Source: Mesostigma viride (Eukaryota > Streptophyta > Mesostigmatophyceae > Mesostigmatales > Mesostigmataceae). From it: a stretch of DNA of 64,000 nt. This document shows positions 12,501 to 25,941 of the stretch, piece after piece; the stretch's first letter is position 1; every line of letters starts with the position of its first letter. The notes under the pieces are model-generated. The model had not been told where the DNA came from and ran no database searches. It saw only the letters and a list, made by a program, of their open reading frames with translations. Location: the NCBI GenBank assembly GCA_009746045.1, contig RPFO01002206.1:1-64000 (forward strand). Reading direction: 5' to 3'. A program made the translations under genes and the position numbers.

Positions 12501-15500
12501 GGTGGATGTACATGTGCGGGCAGTGGGTGTGTTTGCATGCCAGCAATTGCGTGCATGGTGTGTGTACGTGTGTGTGCAGCCGCCCCTTGCGTGCGCGGTG
12601 TGTGTACGTGTGTGTGCACTCGCCCCTTGCGTGCGCGGTGGATGTACATGTGTGTGCAGCCGCCCCTTGCGTGCATGGTGTATGTAAGTGTGTGTGCAGC
12701 CGCCCCGTGGTTGCGCTGTGGATGTACATGTGAGTGCAGCCGTCCCTTCCGTGCATGGTGTGTGTACGTGTGTGTGCAGTTGCCCCTTGCGTGCGCAGTG
12801 TATGTACGTGTGTGTGCCGTTGCCCCAAGCGTGCATTGTGTGTGTAAGTGTGTGTGCAGCCGGCCCTTGCGTGCATGGTGTGTGTAGATGTGTGTTCATC
12901 CTTGTCCTTGCGTGCATGGTGTGTGTACATGTGGGTGCAGCCGCCCCTTGCGTGCGCGGTGTGTGTACGTGTGTGTGCACTCGCCCCTTGCGTGCGCGGT
13001 GGATGTACATGTGTGTGTAGCCGCCCCTTGCGTGCATGGTGTATGTAGGTGTGTGTGCAGCCGCCCCTTGCGTGCGCGGTGTATGTACGTGTGTGTGCAG
13101 CCGCCCCTTGCGTGCGCGGTGTATGTACGTGTGTGTGCAGCCGCCCCGTGGTTGCGCGGTGGATGTACATGTGAGTGCAGCCGTCCCTTCCGTGCATGGT
13201 GTGTACGTGTGTGTGCAGTTGCCCCTTGCGTGCGCAGTGTATGTACGTGTGTGTGCATGCCGGCCCTTGCGTGCATGGTGTATGTACGTGTGTGTGCAGC
13301 CGGCCCTTGCGTGCATGGTGTATGTACGTGTGTGTTCATCCTTGTCCTTGCGTGCATGGTGTATGTACATGTGGGTGCAGGCGCCCCTTGCGTGCGCGGT
13401 GGATGTACATGTGCGGGCAGTGGGTGTGTGTGCATGCCAGCAATTGCGTGCATGGTGTGTGTACGTGTGTGTGCAGCCGCCCCTTGCGTGCGCAGTGTAT
13501 GTACATGTGAGTGCAGCCGCCCCAAGCGTGCGCGGTGTGTGTACATGTGTGTGCAGTTGCCCATTGCGTGCGCGGTGGATGTACGTGTGTGTGCATGCCG
13601 GCAATTGCGTGCATGGTGTGTGTACGTGTGTGTGCAGCCGCCCCTTGCGTGCGCGGTGTGTGTACGTGTGTGTGCACTCGCCCCTTGCGTGCGCGGTGGA
13701 TGTACATGTGTGTGCAGCCGCCCCTTGCGTGCATGGTGTATGTACGTGTGTGTGCAGCCGCCCCTTGCGTGCGCGGTGTATGTACGTGTGTGTGCAGCCG
13801 TCCCTTGCGTGCGCGGTGTGTGTACGTGTGTGTGCAGCCGCCCCATGCGTGCATGGTGAGTGTAAGTGTGTGTGCAGCCGGCCCTTGCGTGCGCGTGTGT
13901 GTACATGTGAGTGCAGCCGCCCCAAGCGTGCGCGGTGTGTGTACATGTGTGTGCAGTTGCCCCTTGCGTGCGCGGTGGATGTACGTGTGTGTGCATGCCG
14001 GCCCTTGCGTGCATGGTGTGTGTACGTGTGTGTGCAGCCGCCCCTTGCGTGCGCGGTGTGTGTACGTGTGTGTGCACTCGCCCCTTGCGTGCGCGGTGGA
14101 TGTACATGTGTGTGCAGCCGCCCCTTGCGTGCATGGTGTATATGTACGTGTGTGTGCAGCCGCCCCTTGCGTGCGCGGTGTATGTACGTGTGTGTGCAGC
14201 CGGCCCTTGCGTGCATGGTTTGTGTACGTGTGTGTGCAGCCGCCCCTTGCGTGCGCGGTGTATGTACGTGTTAATGCAGCCTCCCCTTGCGTGCGCAGTG
14301 TATGTCCATGTGTGGGCAGTTGCCCCTTGCGTGCGCGGTGTATGTACATGTTTTTGCACTCGCCCCTTGCGTGCATGGTGTATGTATGTGTGTGTGCAGC
14401 CGCCCCTTGCGTGCGCGGTGGATGTACGTGTGTGTGCAGCCACCCCTTTCGTGCGCGGTGTATGTACATGTGAGTGCCGTCGCCCCAAGCGTGCATTTTG
14501 TGTGTAAGTGTGTGTGCAGCAGCCCCTTGCGTGCGCGGTGTATGTACGTGTGTGTGCAGCCGGCCCTTGCGTGCATGGTGTGTGTACATGTGTGTTCATC
14601 CTTGTCCTTGCGTGCACGGTGTATGTACATGTGGGTGCAGGCGCCCCTTGCGTGCGCGGTGGATGTACATGTGCGGGCAGTGGGTGTGTGTGCATGCCAG
14701 CAATTGCGTGCATGGTGTGTGTACGTGTGTGTGCAGCCGCCCCTTGCGTGCGCAGTGTATGTACATGTGAGTGCAGCCGCCCCAAGCGTGCGCGGTGTGT
14801 GTACATGTGTGTGCAGTTGCCCCTTGCGTGCGCGGTGGATGTACGTGTGTGTGCAGCCGCCCCTTGCGTGCGCGGTGTATGTACGTGTGTGTGCAGCCGC
14901 CCCGTGGTTGCGCGGTGGATGTACATGTGAGTGCAGCCGGCCCTTGCGTGCATGGTGTGTGTACGTGTGTGTGCAGTTGCCCCTTGCGTGCGCGGTGTAT
15001 GTACGTGTGTGTGCACTCGCCCCTTGCGTGCGCGGTGGATGTACATGTGTGTGCAGCCGCCCCTTGCGTGCATGGTGTATATGTACGTGTGTGTGCAGCC
15101 GCCCCTTGCGTGCGCGGTGTATGTACGTGTGTGTGCAGCCGGCCCTTGCGTGCATGGTGTGTGTACGTGTGTGTGCAGCCGCCCCTTGCGTGCGCGGTGT
15201 ATGTACGTGTTAATGCAGCCTCCCCTTGCGTGCGCAGTGTATGTCCATGTGTGGGCAGTTGCCCCTTGCGTGCGCGGTGTATGTACATGTTTTTGCACTC
15301 GCCCCTTGCGTGCATGGTGTATGTATGTGTGTGTGCAGCCGCCCCTTGCGTGCGCGGTGGATGTACGTGTGTGTGCAGCCACCCCTTTCGTGCGCGGTGT
15401 ATGTACATGTGAGTGCCGTCGCCCCAAGCGTGCATTTTGTGTGTAAGTGTGTGTGCAGCAGCCCCTTGCGTGCGCGGTGTATGTACGTGTGTGTGCAGCC

Positions 15501-18500
15501 GGCCCTTGCGTGCATGGTGTGTGTACATGTGTGTTCATCCTTGTCCTTGCGTGCACGGTGTATGTACATGTGGGTGCAGCCGGCCCCTTGCGTGCGCGGT
15601 GGATGTACATGTGCGGGCAGTGGGTGTGTGTGCATGCCAGCAATTGCGTGCATGGTGTGTGTACGTGTGTGTGCAGCCGCCCCTTGCGTGCGCAGTGTAT
15701 GTACATGTGAGTGCAGCCGCCCCAAGCGTGCGCGGTGTGTGTACATGTGTGTGCAGTTGCCCCTTGCGTGCGCGGTGGATGTACGTGTGTGTGCATGCCG
15801 GCAATTGCGTGCATGGTGTGTGTACGTGTGTGTGCAGCCGCCCCTTGCGTGCGCGGTGTGTGTACGTGTGTGTGCACTCGCCCCTTGCGTGCGCGGTGGA
15901 TGTACATGTGTGTGCAGCCGCCCCTTGCGTGCATGGTGTATGTACGTGTGTGTGCAGCCGCCCCTTGCGTGCGCGGTGTATGTACGTGTGTGTGCAGCCG
16001 TCCCTTGCGTGCGCGGTGTGTGTACGTGTGTGTGCAGCCGCCCCATGCGTGCATGGTGAGTGTAAGTGTGTGTGCAGCCGGCCCTTGCGTGCGCGGTGTG
16101 TGTACATGTGAGTGCAGCCGCCCCAAGCGTGCGCGGTGTGTGTACATGTGTGTGCAGTTGCCCCTTGCGTGCGCGGTGGATGTACGTGTGTGTGCATGCC
16201 GGCCCTTGCGTGCATGGTGTGTGTACGTGTGTGTGCAGCCGCCCCTTGCGTGCGCGGTGTGTGTACGTGTGTGTGCACTCGCCCCTTGCGTGCGCGGTGG
16301 ATGTACATGTGTGTGCAGCCGCCCCTTGCGTGCATGGTGTATATGTACGTGTGTGTGCAGCCGCCCCTTGCGTGCGCGGTGTATGTACGTGTGTGTGCAG
16401 CCGGCCCTTGCGTGCATGGTGTGTGTACGTGTGTGTGCAGCCGCCCCTTGCGTGCGCGGTGTATGTACGTGTTAATGCAGCCTCCCCTTGCGTGCATGGT
16501 GTATGTCCATGTGTGGGCAGTTGCCCCTTGCGTGCGCGGTGTATGTACATGTTTTTGCACTCGCCCCTTGCGTGCATGGTGTATGTATGTGTGTGTGCAG
16601 CCGCCCCTTGCGTGCGCGGTGGATGTACGTGTGTGTGCAGCCACCCCTTTCGTGCGCGGTGTATGTACATGTGAGTGCCGTCGCCCCAAGCGTGCATTTT
16701 GTGTGTAAGTGTGTGTGCAGCAGCCCCTTGCGTGCGCGGTGTATGTACGTGTGTGTGCAGCCGCCCCGTGGTTGCGCGGTGGATGTACATGTGAGTGGAG
16801 CCGGTCCTTGCGTGGGCGGTGTATGTACGTGTGTGTGCAGCCGCCCCTTGCGTGCGTGGTGTGTGTACATGTGTGTGCAGTTGCCCCTTGCGTGCATGGT
16901 GTGTGTACGTGTGTGTGCATGCCGGCCCTTGCGTGCATGGTGTGTGTACGTGTGTGTGCAGCCGGACCTTGCGTGCATGGTGAGTGTAAGTGTGTGTGCA
17001 GCAGCCCCTTGCGTGCGCAGTGTATGTACGTGTGTGTGCAGCCGCCCCTTGCGTGCGCGGTGTGTGTACTGTGTGTGCATGCCGGCCCTTGCGTGCATGG
17101 TGTGTGTACGTGTGTGTGCAGCCGCCCCTTGCGTGCGCGGTGGATGTACACGTGTGTGCAGCCGCCCCTTGCGTGCGCGGTGGATGTACATGTGTGGGCA
17201 GTTGCCCCTTGCGTGCGCGGTGTATGTACATGTGTTTGCACTCGCCCCTTGCGTGCGCGGTGGATGTACATGTGTGTGCAGCCGAACCTTGCGTGCATGG
17301 TGTGTGTACCTGTGCGTGAAGTCGCTCCTTGCGTGCATGGTGGGTGTACGTGTGTGTGCAGCCGCCCCTTGCGTGCATGGTGTATGTACATGTGAGTGCC
17401 GTTGCCCCAAGCGTGCATTGTGTGTGTAAGTGTGTGTGCAGCCGGCCCTTGCGTGCATGGTGTGTGTACATGTGAGTGCAGCCGGCCCTTGCGTGCATGG
17501 TGTGTGTACGTGTGTGTGCAGTTGCCCCTTGCGTGCGCGGTGTATGTACGTGTGTGTGCAGCCGGCCCTTGCGTGCGCGGTGTGTGTACATGTGTGGGCA
17601 GTTGCCCCTTGCGTGCGCGGTGGATGTACGTGTGTGTGCATGCCGGCAATTGCGTGCAAGGTGTGTGTACGTGTGTGTGCAGCCGCCCCTTGCGTGCGCG
17701 GTGTATGTACGTGTGTGTGCAGCCGCCCCTTGCGTGCGCGGTGTATGTACGTGTGTGTGCAGCCGCCCCGTGGTTGCGCGGTGGATGTACATGTGAGTGC
17801 AGCCGTCCCTTCCGTGCATGGTGTGTACGTGTGTGTGCAGTTGCCCCTTGCGTGCGCAGTGTATGTACGTGTGTGTGCATGCCGGCCCTTGCGTGCATGG
17901 TGTATGTACGTGTGTGTGCAGCCGGCCCTTGCGTGCATGGTGTGTGTACATGTGTGTTCATCCTTGTCCTTGCGTGCATGGTGTATGTACATGTGGGTGC
18001 AGGCGCCCCTTGCGTGCGCGGTGGATGTACATGTGCGGGCAGTGGGTGTGTTTGCATGCCAGCAATTGCGTGCATGGTGTGTGTACGTGTGTGTGCAGCC
18101 GCCCCTTGCGTGCGCGGTGTGTGTACGTGTGTGTGCACTCGCCCCTTGCGTGCGCGGTGGATGTACATGTGTGTGCAGCCGCCCCTTGCGTGCATGGTGT
18201 ATGTAAGTGTGTGTGCAGCCGCCCCGTGGTTGCGCTGTGGATGTACATGTGAGTGCAGCCGTCCCTTCCGTGCATGGTGTGTGTACGTGTGTGTGCAGTT
18301 GCCCCTTGCGTGCGCAGTGTATGTACGTGTGTGTGCCGTTGCCCCAAGCGTGCATTGTGTGTGTAAGTGTGTGTGCAGCCGGCCCTTGCGTGCATGGTGT
18401 GTGTAGATGTGTGTTCATCCTTGTCCTTGCGTGCATGGTGTGTGTACATGTGGGTGCAGCCGCCCCTTGCGTGCGCGGTGTGTGTACGTGTGTGTGCACT

Positions 18501-19090
18501 CGCCCCTTGCGTGCGCGGTGGATGTACATGTGTGTGTAGCCGCCCCTTGCGTGCATGGTGTATGTAGGTGTGTGTGCAGCCGCCCCTTGCGTGCGCGGTG
18601 TATGTACGTGTGTGTGCAGCCGTCCCTTGCGTGCGCGGTGTGTGTACGTGTGTGTGCAGCCGCCCCATGCGTGCATGGTGAGTGTAAGTGTGTGTGCAGC
18701 CGGCCCTTGCGTGCGCGGTGTGTGTACATGTGAGTGCAGCCGCCCCAAGCGTGCGCGGTGTGTGTACATGTGTGTGCAGTTGCCCCTTGCGTGCGCGGTG
18801 GATGTACGTGTGTGTGCATGCCGGCCCTTGCGTGCATGGTGTGTGTACGTGTGTGTGCAGCCGCCCCTTGCGTGCATGGTGGATGTACGTGTGTGTGCAG
18901 TCGCTCCTTGCGTGCATGGTGGATGTACGTGTGTGTGCAGGCGTCCCTTGCGTGCGCGGTGTGTGTGTAAGTGTGCGTGCACTCGCCCCTTGCGTGCATG
19001 GTGTGTGTACGTGTGTGTGCAACCGCCCCTTGCATGCGCGGTGTATGTACATGTGAGTGCAGCCGCTCCTTGCGTGCATGGTGGATGTAC
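3548..19090. repeat. 40-bp satellite array, left block (about 390 units)
   Basis: The unit is about 40 bp and reads GTGTGTGCAGCCGCCCCTTG followed by CGTGCGCGGTGTATGTAC; variants replace GCGCGG by GCATGG, CAGCC by CACTC or CATGCC, or insert CATCCTTGTCC. The unit lacks stop codons in all frames and 40 is not a multiple of 3, so the reading frame rotates and very long spurious ORFs arise on both strands. Higher-order structure is clear: the block starting at 8226 recurs at 11877 and 17396, the segment at 11392 recurs at 18734, and that at 13911 recurs at 16112. The right edge is cut abruptly at 19,090 by a dispersed element. I see no evidence of coding. Confidence 0.97.
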
Positions 19091-20547
19091 TTTGTGAGCT
19101 CACGCTCGTTCTATCTATGACCTGCGGAAGTCTCAAAGGGGGAGGGGAGGCCGCAGTAGACACTTCCGACTAGGTAGCCAGTACTAGGGGGGGGGGTACG
19201 GTGTTGTGGGGGGGGGTACCGGGGACGGTACTGTGGACCGGGTCCAATTTGTGTTGTGGACCCGGGGCAGTCCTGTGGACCGGGGACGGCGCGGCGCCAC
19301 TGGCCTGTTGGTCAGTGGGCTGGCGTCCGTCACCCCACCTACGACTAGGTAGACGGTGGATACTTAGGGTTGTGGCGGGGCAACAACCACTCCTCTTTGC
19401 AGCTGTGTCGACGGCCCACTGACGGCGTGTGTGCACTGCTATGGCGGTGCCGAATGTAAATCACAGCTACCGGCCTCCGAATTATCATTCGGGGGCCTGG
19501 AAAATTTAAGGTTATGACGGCTGCGCGACGGGGGTCGGCAGCACCCCAGGAAACTTGCCGTTCGAAGTGCAGGCGGTAGCTGCCAGTGCCAGATTGTTTT
19601 ATTTCTGCTGCGTTGTACTCGCCACCCCGGGCTCGCGGGAGGGGTCTGGATAGACGCGGGAGTGACTCTTGATCGGACAACTAAGCAGGGCAGTCGTGGT
19701 GCTAGGGTGGCAACAGCTACAGGCGGAGGGGAATACGCCGCAGGCAAGTTCGTTGTGTATCACGTGCGCTGGGCCTGGCTAATGAATATCGTCAAGAATA
19801 GTGCATGAGCGCGCTATACGAGCATGGGAAGAAGGGGGAATCGAGCCCCCAGGCCAGCGCAGGAGCGGGAGGGCTGCAGCCCCAGCGCCAGGGGGGGCAG
19901 CATCCTAAACGGCCTAACATTTCTTCGTTTAGGTGAGGCGACAGCGGCCAGCGGCCAGGGCGGAATGGTGGGGTCGTTGCCGCGTAATTTAAGCGGGGAC
20001 GAGTTGTTGGGACCGGCGGTGCACAGCGGGGAAGGGGAAGGATGTTAGGGCGGGGCGATAGCGGATCCCAGACGCAGCTGCGTCCTTGGGGTGCCGGGGG
20101 TGCTATGCCTGTGAAGAAAGGTGTACAAAGAATTGCCGAGCCTGCAGGGGTGGCTGCCGAGGGCAGCGCCCACATGGGTGAGAACCCCCCGCAGTGGGGG
20201 GTCCCTACGGGGATACTATTGGCTTCCCCTTGTATTGCCGCCTGGTTAATGAAGCACTGGTAGCGGCAGGGGACAAGGGGGGCGACGAGAAGTCTGGGCC
20301 ATACGACAGCTTGCGGCCAAGTGGCCAGGTAGTGGGTGCGGGATGTTACAAAGCCCAGGTCCTCTTGACTGGCCCAGGTCCTCATGACTGGTATGATGTT
20401 TCGGCCCTTGTTGTGTGGCCTAGTTAGCTTAGAAACTGCAGATTCTTAGGTTAGCTAATGGCTTGGACGTGTGCCTAACACGCATTTGTAATAAACATGT
20501 TTCTCTGGCAGCCCCTCACTCCAATGGAACTAAAGCAGCAATTGGAT
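19091..20547. repeat. Dispersed element, long copy, splitting the satellite
   Basis: Starts with a TTTGTGAGCTCAC phrase that contains the palindrome GTGAGCTCAC, and ends with AAAGCAGCAATTGGAT. Its first roughly 310 bases and last roughly 207 bases recur in the adjoining element at 20,548-21,095, which lacks the middle. G-runs near 19,189 and 19,209 vary in length between copies. An AATAAA lies near the right end (about 20,490). ORFs inside (up to 197 codons) match nothing I know. No clear terminal inverted repeats or long terminal repeats, so the class is undetermined. Confidence 0.75.
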
Positions 20548-21095
20548 TTTGTGAGCTCACGCTCGTTCTATCTATGACCTGCGGAAGTCTCAAAGGGGGA
20601 GGGGAGGCCGCAGTAGACACTTCCGACTAGGTAGCCAGTACTAGGGGGGGGGGTACGGTGTTGTGGGGGGGGGGTACCGGGGACGGTACTGTGGACCGGG
20701 TCCAATTTGTGTTGTGGACCGGGGCAGTCCTGTGGACCGGGGACGGCGCGGCGCCACTGGCCTGTTGGTCAGTGGGCTGGCGTCCGTCACCCCACCTACG
20801 ACTAGGTAGACGGTGGATACTTAGGGTTGTGGCGGGGCAACAACCACTCCTCTTTGCAGCTCCCACCCACCCACCCTTGCTGCCAGACGGATGTTACAAA
20901 GCCCAGGTCCTCTTGACTGGCCCAGGTCCTCATGACTGGTATGATGTTTCGGCCCTTGTTGTGTGGCCTAGTTAGCTTAGAAACTGCAGATTCTTAGGTT
21001 AGCTAATGGCTTGGACGTGTGCCTAACACGCATTTGTAATAAACATGTTTCTCTGGCAGCCCCTCACTCCAATGGAACTAAAGCAGCAATTGGAT
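20548..21095. repeat. Dispersed element, internally deleted copy
   Basis: Directly abuts the long copy in the same orientation. It matches the first roughly 310 bases of the long copy (to the phrase CTCTTTGCAGCT), then carries about 26 unrelated bases, then rejoins at GGATGTTACAAAGCCCAGG and follows it to the shared end AATTGGAT. About 940 bp of the long copy is absent. The 40-bp satellite resumes immediately after. Confidence 0.8.
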
Positions 21096-23021
21096 GTGTG
21101 TGTGCAGTCGCCCCTTGCGTGCGCGGTGTGTGTGTAAGTGTGCGTGCAGTCGCTCCTTGCGTGCGCGGTGGATGTACGTGTGTGTGCAGCCGCCCCTTGC
21201 ATGCGCGGTGTATGTGTAAGTGTGCGTGCACTCGCCCCTTGCGTGCATGGTGTGTGTACATGTGAGTGCAGTCGCTCCTTGCGTGCGCGGTGGATCTACG
21301 TGTGTGTGCACTTGCCCCTTGCGTGCGCGGTGGATGTACGTGTGTGTGCAGTTGCCCCTTGCGTGCATGGTGTGTGTACGTGTGTGTGCAGCCGCCCCTT
21401 GCGTGCGCGGTGTATGTACGTGTGTGTGCAGCCGCCCCTTGCGTGCGCGGTGTATGTACGTGTGTGTGCATGCCGGCCCTTGCGTGCATGGTGTGTGTAC
21501 GTGTGTGTGCAGCCGCCCCTTGCATGCGCGGTGTATGTACGTGTGTGTGCAGTCGCTCCTTGCGTGCATGGTGTGTGTACGTGTGTGTGCATGCCGCCCC
21601 TTGCGTGCGCGGTGTGTGTACGTGTGTGTGCAGTTGCCCCTTGCGTGCGCGGTGGATGTACGTGTGTGTGCACTCGCCCCTTGCGTGCGCGGTGGATGTA
21701 CGTGTGTGTGCACTCGCCCCTTGCGTGCGCGGTGGATGTACGTGTGTGTGCACTCGCCCCTTGCGTGCGCGGTGGATGTACGTGTGTGTGCAGGCGTCCC
21801 TTGCGTGCGTGGTGTATGTACATGTGAGTGCCGTCGCCCCAAGCGTGCATGGTGTGTGTACGTGTGTGTGCAGTTGCCCCTTGCGTGCATGGTGTGTGTA
21901 CGTGTGTGTGCAGCCGCCCCTTGCGTGCGCGGTGTATGTGTAAGTGTGCGTGCACTCGCCCCTTGCGTGCATGGTGTGTGTACGTGTGTGTGCATGCCGG
22001 CCCTTGCGTGCATGGTGTGTGTACGTGTGTGTGCAGCCGCCCCTTGCATGCGCGGTGTATTTACACGTGTGTGCAGCCGCCCCTTGCGTGCATGGTGTAT
22101 GTACATGTGAGTGCAGCCGCCCCTTGCGTGCGCGGTGTATGTGCATGTGAGTGCAGTCGCTCCTTGCGTGCATGGTGTGTGTACGTGTGTGTGCAGCCGC
22201 CCCTTGCGTGCGCGGTGTATGTACGTGTGTGTGCAGTCGCTCCTTGCGTGCATGGTGTGTGTACGTGTGTGTGCAGTTGCCCCTTGCGTGCATGGTGTGT
22301 GTACGTGTGTGTGCAGCCGCCCCTTGCATGCGCGGTGTATTTACACGTGTGTGCAGCCGCCCCTTGCGTGCATGGTGTATGTACATGTGAGTGCAGTCGC
22401 TCCTTGCGTGCATGGTGTGTGTACGTGTGTGTGCAGCCGCCCCTTGCGTGCGCGGTGTATGTACGTGTGTGTGCAGTCGCTCCTTGCGTGCATGGTGTGT
22501 GTACGTGTGTGTGCAGTTGCCCCTTGCGTGCATGGTGTGTGTACGTGTGTGTGCAGCCGCCCCTTGCATGCGCGGTGTATTTACACGTGTGTGCAGCCGC
22601 CCCTTGCGTGCATGGTGTATGTACATGTGAGTGCAGCCGGCCCCTTGCGTGCATGGTGTATGTACATGTGTGTGCAGCCGCCCCTTGCGTGCATGGTGTA
22701 TGTACATGTGAGTGCAGCCGGCCCCTTGCGTGCATGGTGTATGTACGTGTGTGTGCAACCGCCCCTTGCGTGCATGGTGTGTGTACATGTGAGTGCAGTC
22801 GCTCCTTGCGTGCGCGGTGGATGTACGTGTGTGTGCACTTGCCCCTTGCGTGCGCGGTGGATGTACGTGTGTGTGCATGCCGGCCCTTGCGTGCATGGTG
22901 TGTGTACGTGTGTGTGCATCCGGCCCTTGCGTGCATGGTGTGTGTACATGTGAGTGCAGTCGCTCCTTGCGTGCTCGGTGTGTGTACGTGTGTGTGCAGC
23001 CGCCCCTTGCGTGCATGTACA
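21096..23021. repeat. 40-bp satellite array, right block (about 48 units)
   Basis: Same 40-bp unit family as the left block, but enriched for the variants CAGTCGCTCCTTGCG and GTGTAAGTGTGCGTGCACTCGCC. A higher-order repeat of about 240 bp is visible (22,151-22,390 and 22,391-22,630 are near identical). Probably one array with the left block before the dispersed element arrived. Confidence 0.95.
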
Positions 23022-23144
23022 TGTTTGAAGAAATAAGCAATAGTGAATGGAATAGTAAAAAGAAAATCATTCCAGCATATGTATGTACAAGTTTTTAGTA
23101 GTACACTATGACTATCGTCAAACATAACAATTTTCTATATTTTC
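23022..23144. other. Short unique spacer between two arrays
   Basis: About 120 bp of AT-rich sequence without a gene separates the 40-bp satellite from the CA-rich array. Confidence 0.7.
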
Positions 23145-25553
23145 ATACACACACGAACAACACACCCAACACACACACGCTATGTTTGCACCCAAGACAC
23201 ACACCAACACCTAAAAACAAGACACCAACACACAAGACACCCAACACACACCCAAGACACACAATCACACACACGCAACACACACAGAACACACCTAAGT
23301 AACACACAACACACATGTACATCCCTCCCCCCCCACACACAACACCAACACATGACAATTATAACATGCCACAACACACACACTGACACACATGCCCCAA
23401 CACACACACACATGCCCCAACACACACACACATGCCCCAACACTGCACACACAACAACACCCAAACACACACCACACACACACAAGACACCCAACACACA
23501 TACCGAAAACACGCACACACAACACCTACTAAAAACAAGACACCAACACACAAGACACCCAACACACACCCAACACACACACACACAATGTTTGCACCCA
23601 CGACACACACACCCAACACCTAAAAATAAGACACCAACACACAAGACACCCAACACACACTTAACACACACACACACAATGTTTGCACCCACGACACACA
23701 CACCAACACCTAAAAATAAGACACCAACACACAACACACGTACACGTACATCCCCCCCCCCCCACAACACCAACACATGACAAATAACATGCAAACAACA
23801 CACCACACAACACGTACACACACACGCAACACACACCTAGGTCAATCACACACAACACACACAAAACACACCTAAGTCACACACAACACACACGTACACC
23901 CCCCCACACACACCCAATACCAACACACAAGACACTTGGCATCCCCCCCCCACACCCACACACCCACACCCACACCCACACCACACATCCAACACACACA
24001 ACACACACAAAAGACACACAACACACATACCCGACACACACACACGCACCCAACGTACACACACACACAACACCTACTAAAAACAAGACACCAACACACA
24101 AGACACCCAACACACACCCAAGACACACAATCACACACACGCAACACACACAGAACACACCTAAGTAACAAACAACACACACGTACATCCCCCCCCCCCA
24201 CACACAACACCAACACATGACAATTAACATGCCACAACACACTGACACACATGCCCCAACACACACACACATGCCCCAACACACACACACACATGCCCCA
24301 ACACTGCACACACAACAACACCCAAACACACACCACACACACAAAAGACACACAACACACATACCGAAAACACGCACACACAACACCTACTAAAAACAAG
24401 ACACCAACACACAAGACACCCAACACACACCCAACACACACACACACACACAATGTTTGCACCCACGACACCCACACCCAAGACACACACATAACACACC
24501 TAAGTAACACACAACACACACGTACATCCCCCCCCCCCCACACACAACACCAACACACGACAATTAACATGCCATAACACACACACTGACACACATGCCC
24601 CAACACACACACATGCCCCAACACTGCATGCACACACAACAACACCCAAACACACACCACACACACACAAGACACCCAACACACATACCGAAAACACGCA
24701 CACACAACACCTACTAAAAACAAGACACCAACACACAAGACACCCAACACACACCCAACACACACACACACACACACACACAATGTTTGCACCCACGACA
24801 CAAACACCCAACACCTAAAAATAAGACACCAACACACAAGACACCCAACACACACTTCTTAACACACACACACACAATGTTTGCACCCACGACACACACA
24901 CCAACACCTAAAAATAAGACACCAACACACAACACACGTACACGTACATCCCCCCCCCCCCCACAACACCAACACATGACAATTAACATGCAAACAACAC
25001 ACCACACAACACATACACACACGCAACACACACCTAGGTCAATCACACACAACACACACAAAACACACCTAAGTCACACACAACACACACGTACACCCCC
25101 CACACACACACCCAATACCAACACACAAGACACTTGGCACCCCCCCCCCACACCCACACACCCACACCCACACCCACACCACACATCCAACACACACAAC
25201 ACACACAAAAGACACTTAAGTCACACACAACACACACATAACACACCTAAGTCACACACAACACACACGTCCATCCCCCCCCCACACTCAACACCAATAC
25301 ATGACAATTAACATGCACACAACACACACAGGCACACGCCCCAACACACACACACACACACACACACAACATACATACACAGAGCACACACACACGCCCC
25401 AACACACACAACACACACAAAAGACACCCAACACACATACCGAACACACACACACACACACTATGTTTGCACCCGACATACACACACCCAACACCTACTA
25501 AAAACAAGACACCAACACACAAGACACCCTACACACACAACACACACACACAC
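23145..25553. repeat. CA-rich array with about 1.2-kb higher-order repeat
   Basis: Degenerate ACACAA/ACACCA tracts carry recurrent phrases such as CCTAAGTCACACACAACAC, C-runs of 8-12 bases, AACACCAACACATGACAAT, and TACTAAAAACAAGACACC. The phrase CCTAGGTCAATCACACACAA occurs near 23,836 and 25,031, and its flanks repeat at the same offset of about 1195 bp. ORFs here are low-complexity artefacts. The array continues at 33,052 on the other side of the retroelement. Confidence 0.92.
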
Positions 25554-25931
25554 AGTTATGCAACACAAAGCTGGAATGCTCGGGCACTGCCAAATGGCGT
25601 GTGTGTGCGTGAACGACGAGACACCTTGGCATTAGGATAATGTGGCACATATACTGCTGGCCAGCCGTCAACGATGGCTGGCCAGACTTTGCGTAAGTTA
25701 AACTAACTTACTGATCCTGGACGGACTAACCTATCAGTTACAACCTGATCTAGTCAGTCCTAACATGACAACTACAGTCCCGGTACTGAGGTACCGGCTC
25801 ATCACATACTGAGTACAGCCACGTGTCCATGCCACGACTGTTCTAGTCCAGCACCGTCCCAGTACCCAATTGGGCGCCGGCGGTGCTGGCACGTGTCCAC
25901 TTAGGCTACAGGCGGGAGACTTAGACTAACT
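25554..25931 (-). repeat. 3' LTR of the copia-like element
   Basis: This 378-bp copy matches 32,674-33,051 without a difference that I can see. In element orientation it begins AGTTAGTCTAAG and ends GCATAACT. The adjacent internal bases on the minus strand read TTAAAGTGGG, a polypurine tract directly abutting the LTR as expected for plus-strand priming. Confidence 0.93.
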
Positions 25932-25941
25932 CCCACTTTAA
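25932..25941 (-). other. Polypurine tract
   Basis: On the minus strand the bases before the 3' LTR read TTAAAGTGGG, which touches the LTR start AGTTAGTC. Position and composition are those of an LTR-element polypurine tract. Confidence 0.75.

Noticed and set aside
19792-20385. 197-codon minus-strand ORF in the dispersed element
   Set aside because: Pro-rich, no recognised domain, and absent from the sister copy; not supported as a gene.
3359-23036. Very long ORFs (up to about 1,800 codons) on both strands, Cys/Val/Arg-rich or His/Thr-rich
   Set aside because: They follow the 40-bp satellite exactly, are open in all frames because the unit has no stop, and have no non-repetitive domain.
23143-25522. 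Cys/Val-rich ORFs on the minus strand of the CA array
   Set aside because: Low-complexity translation of TGTG-rich sequence; frames change with the repeat.
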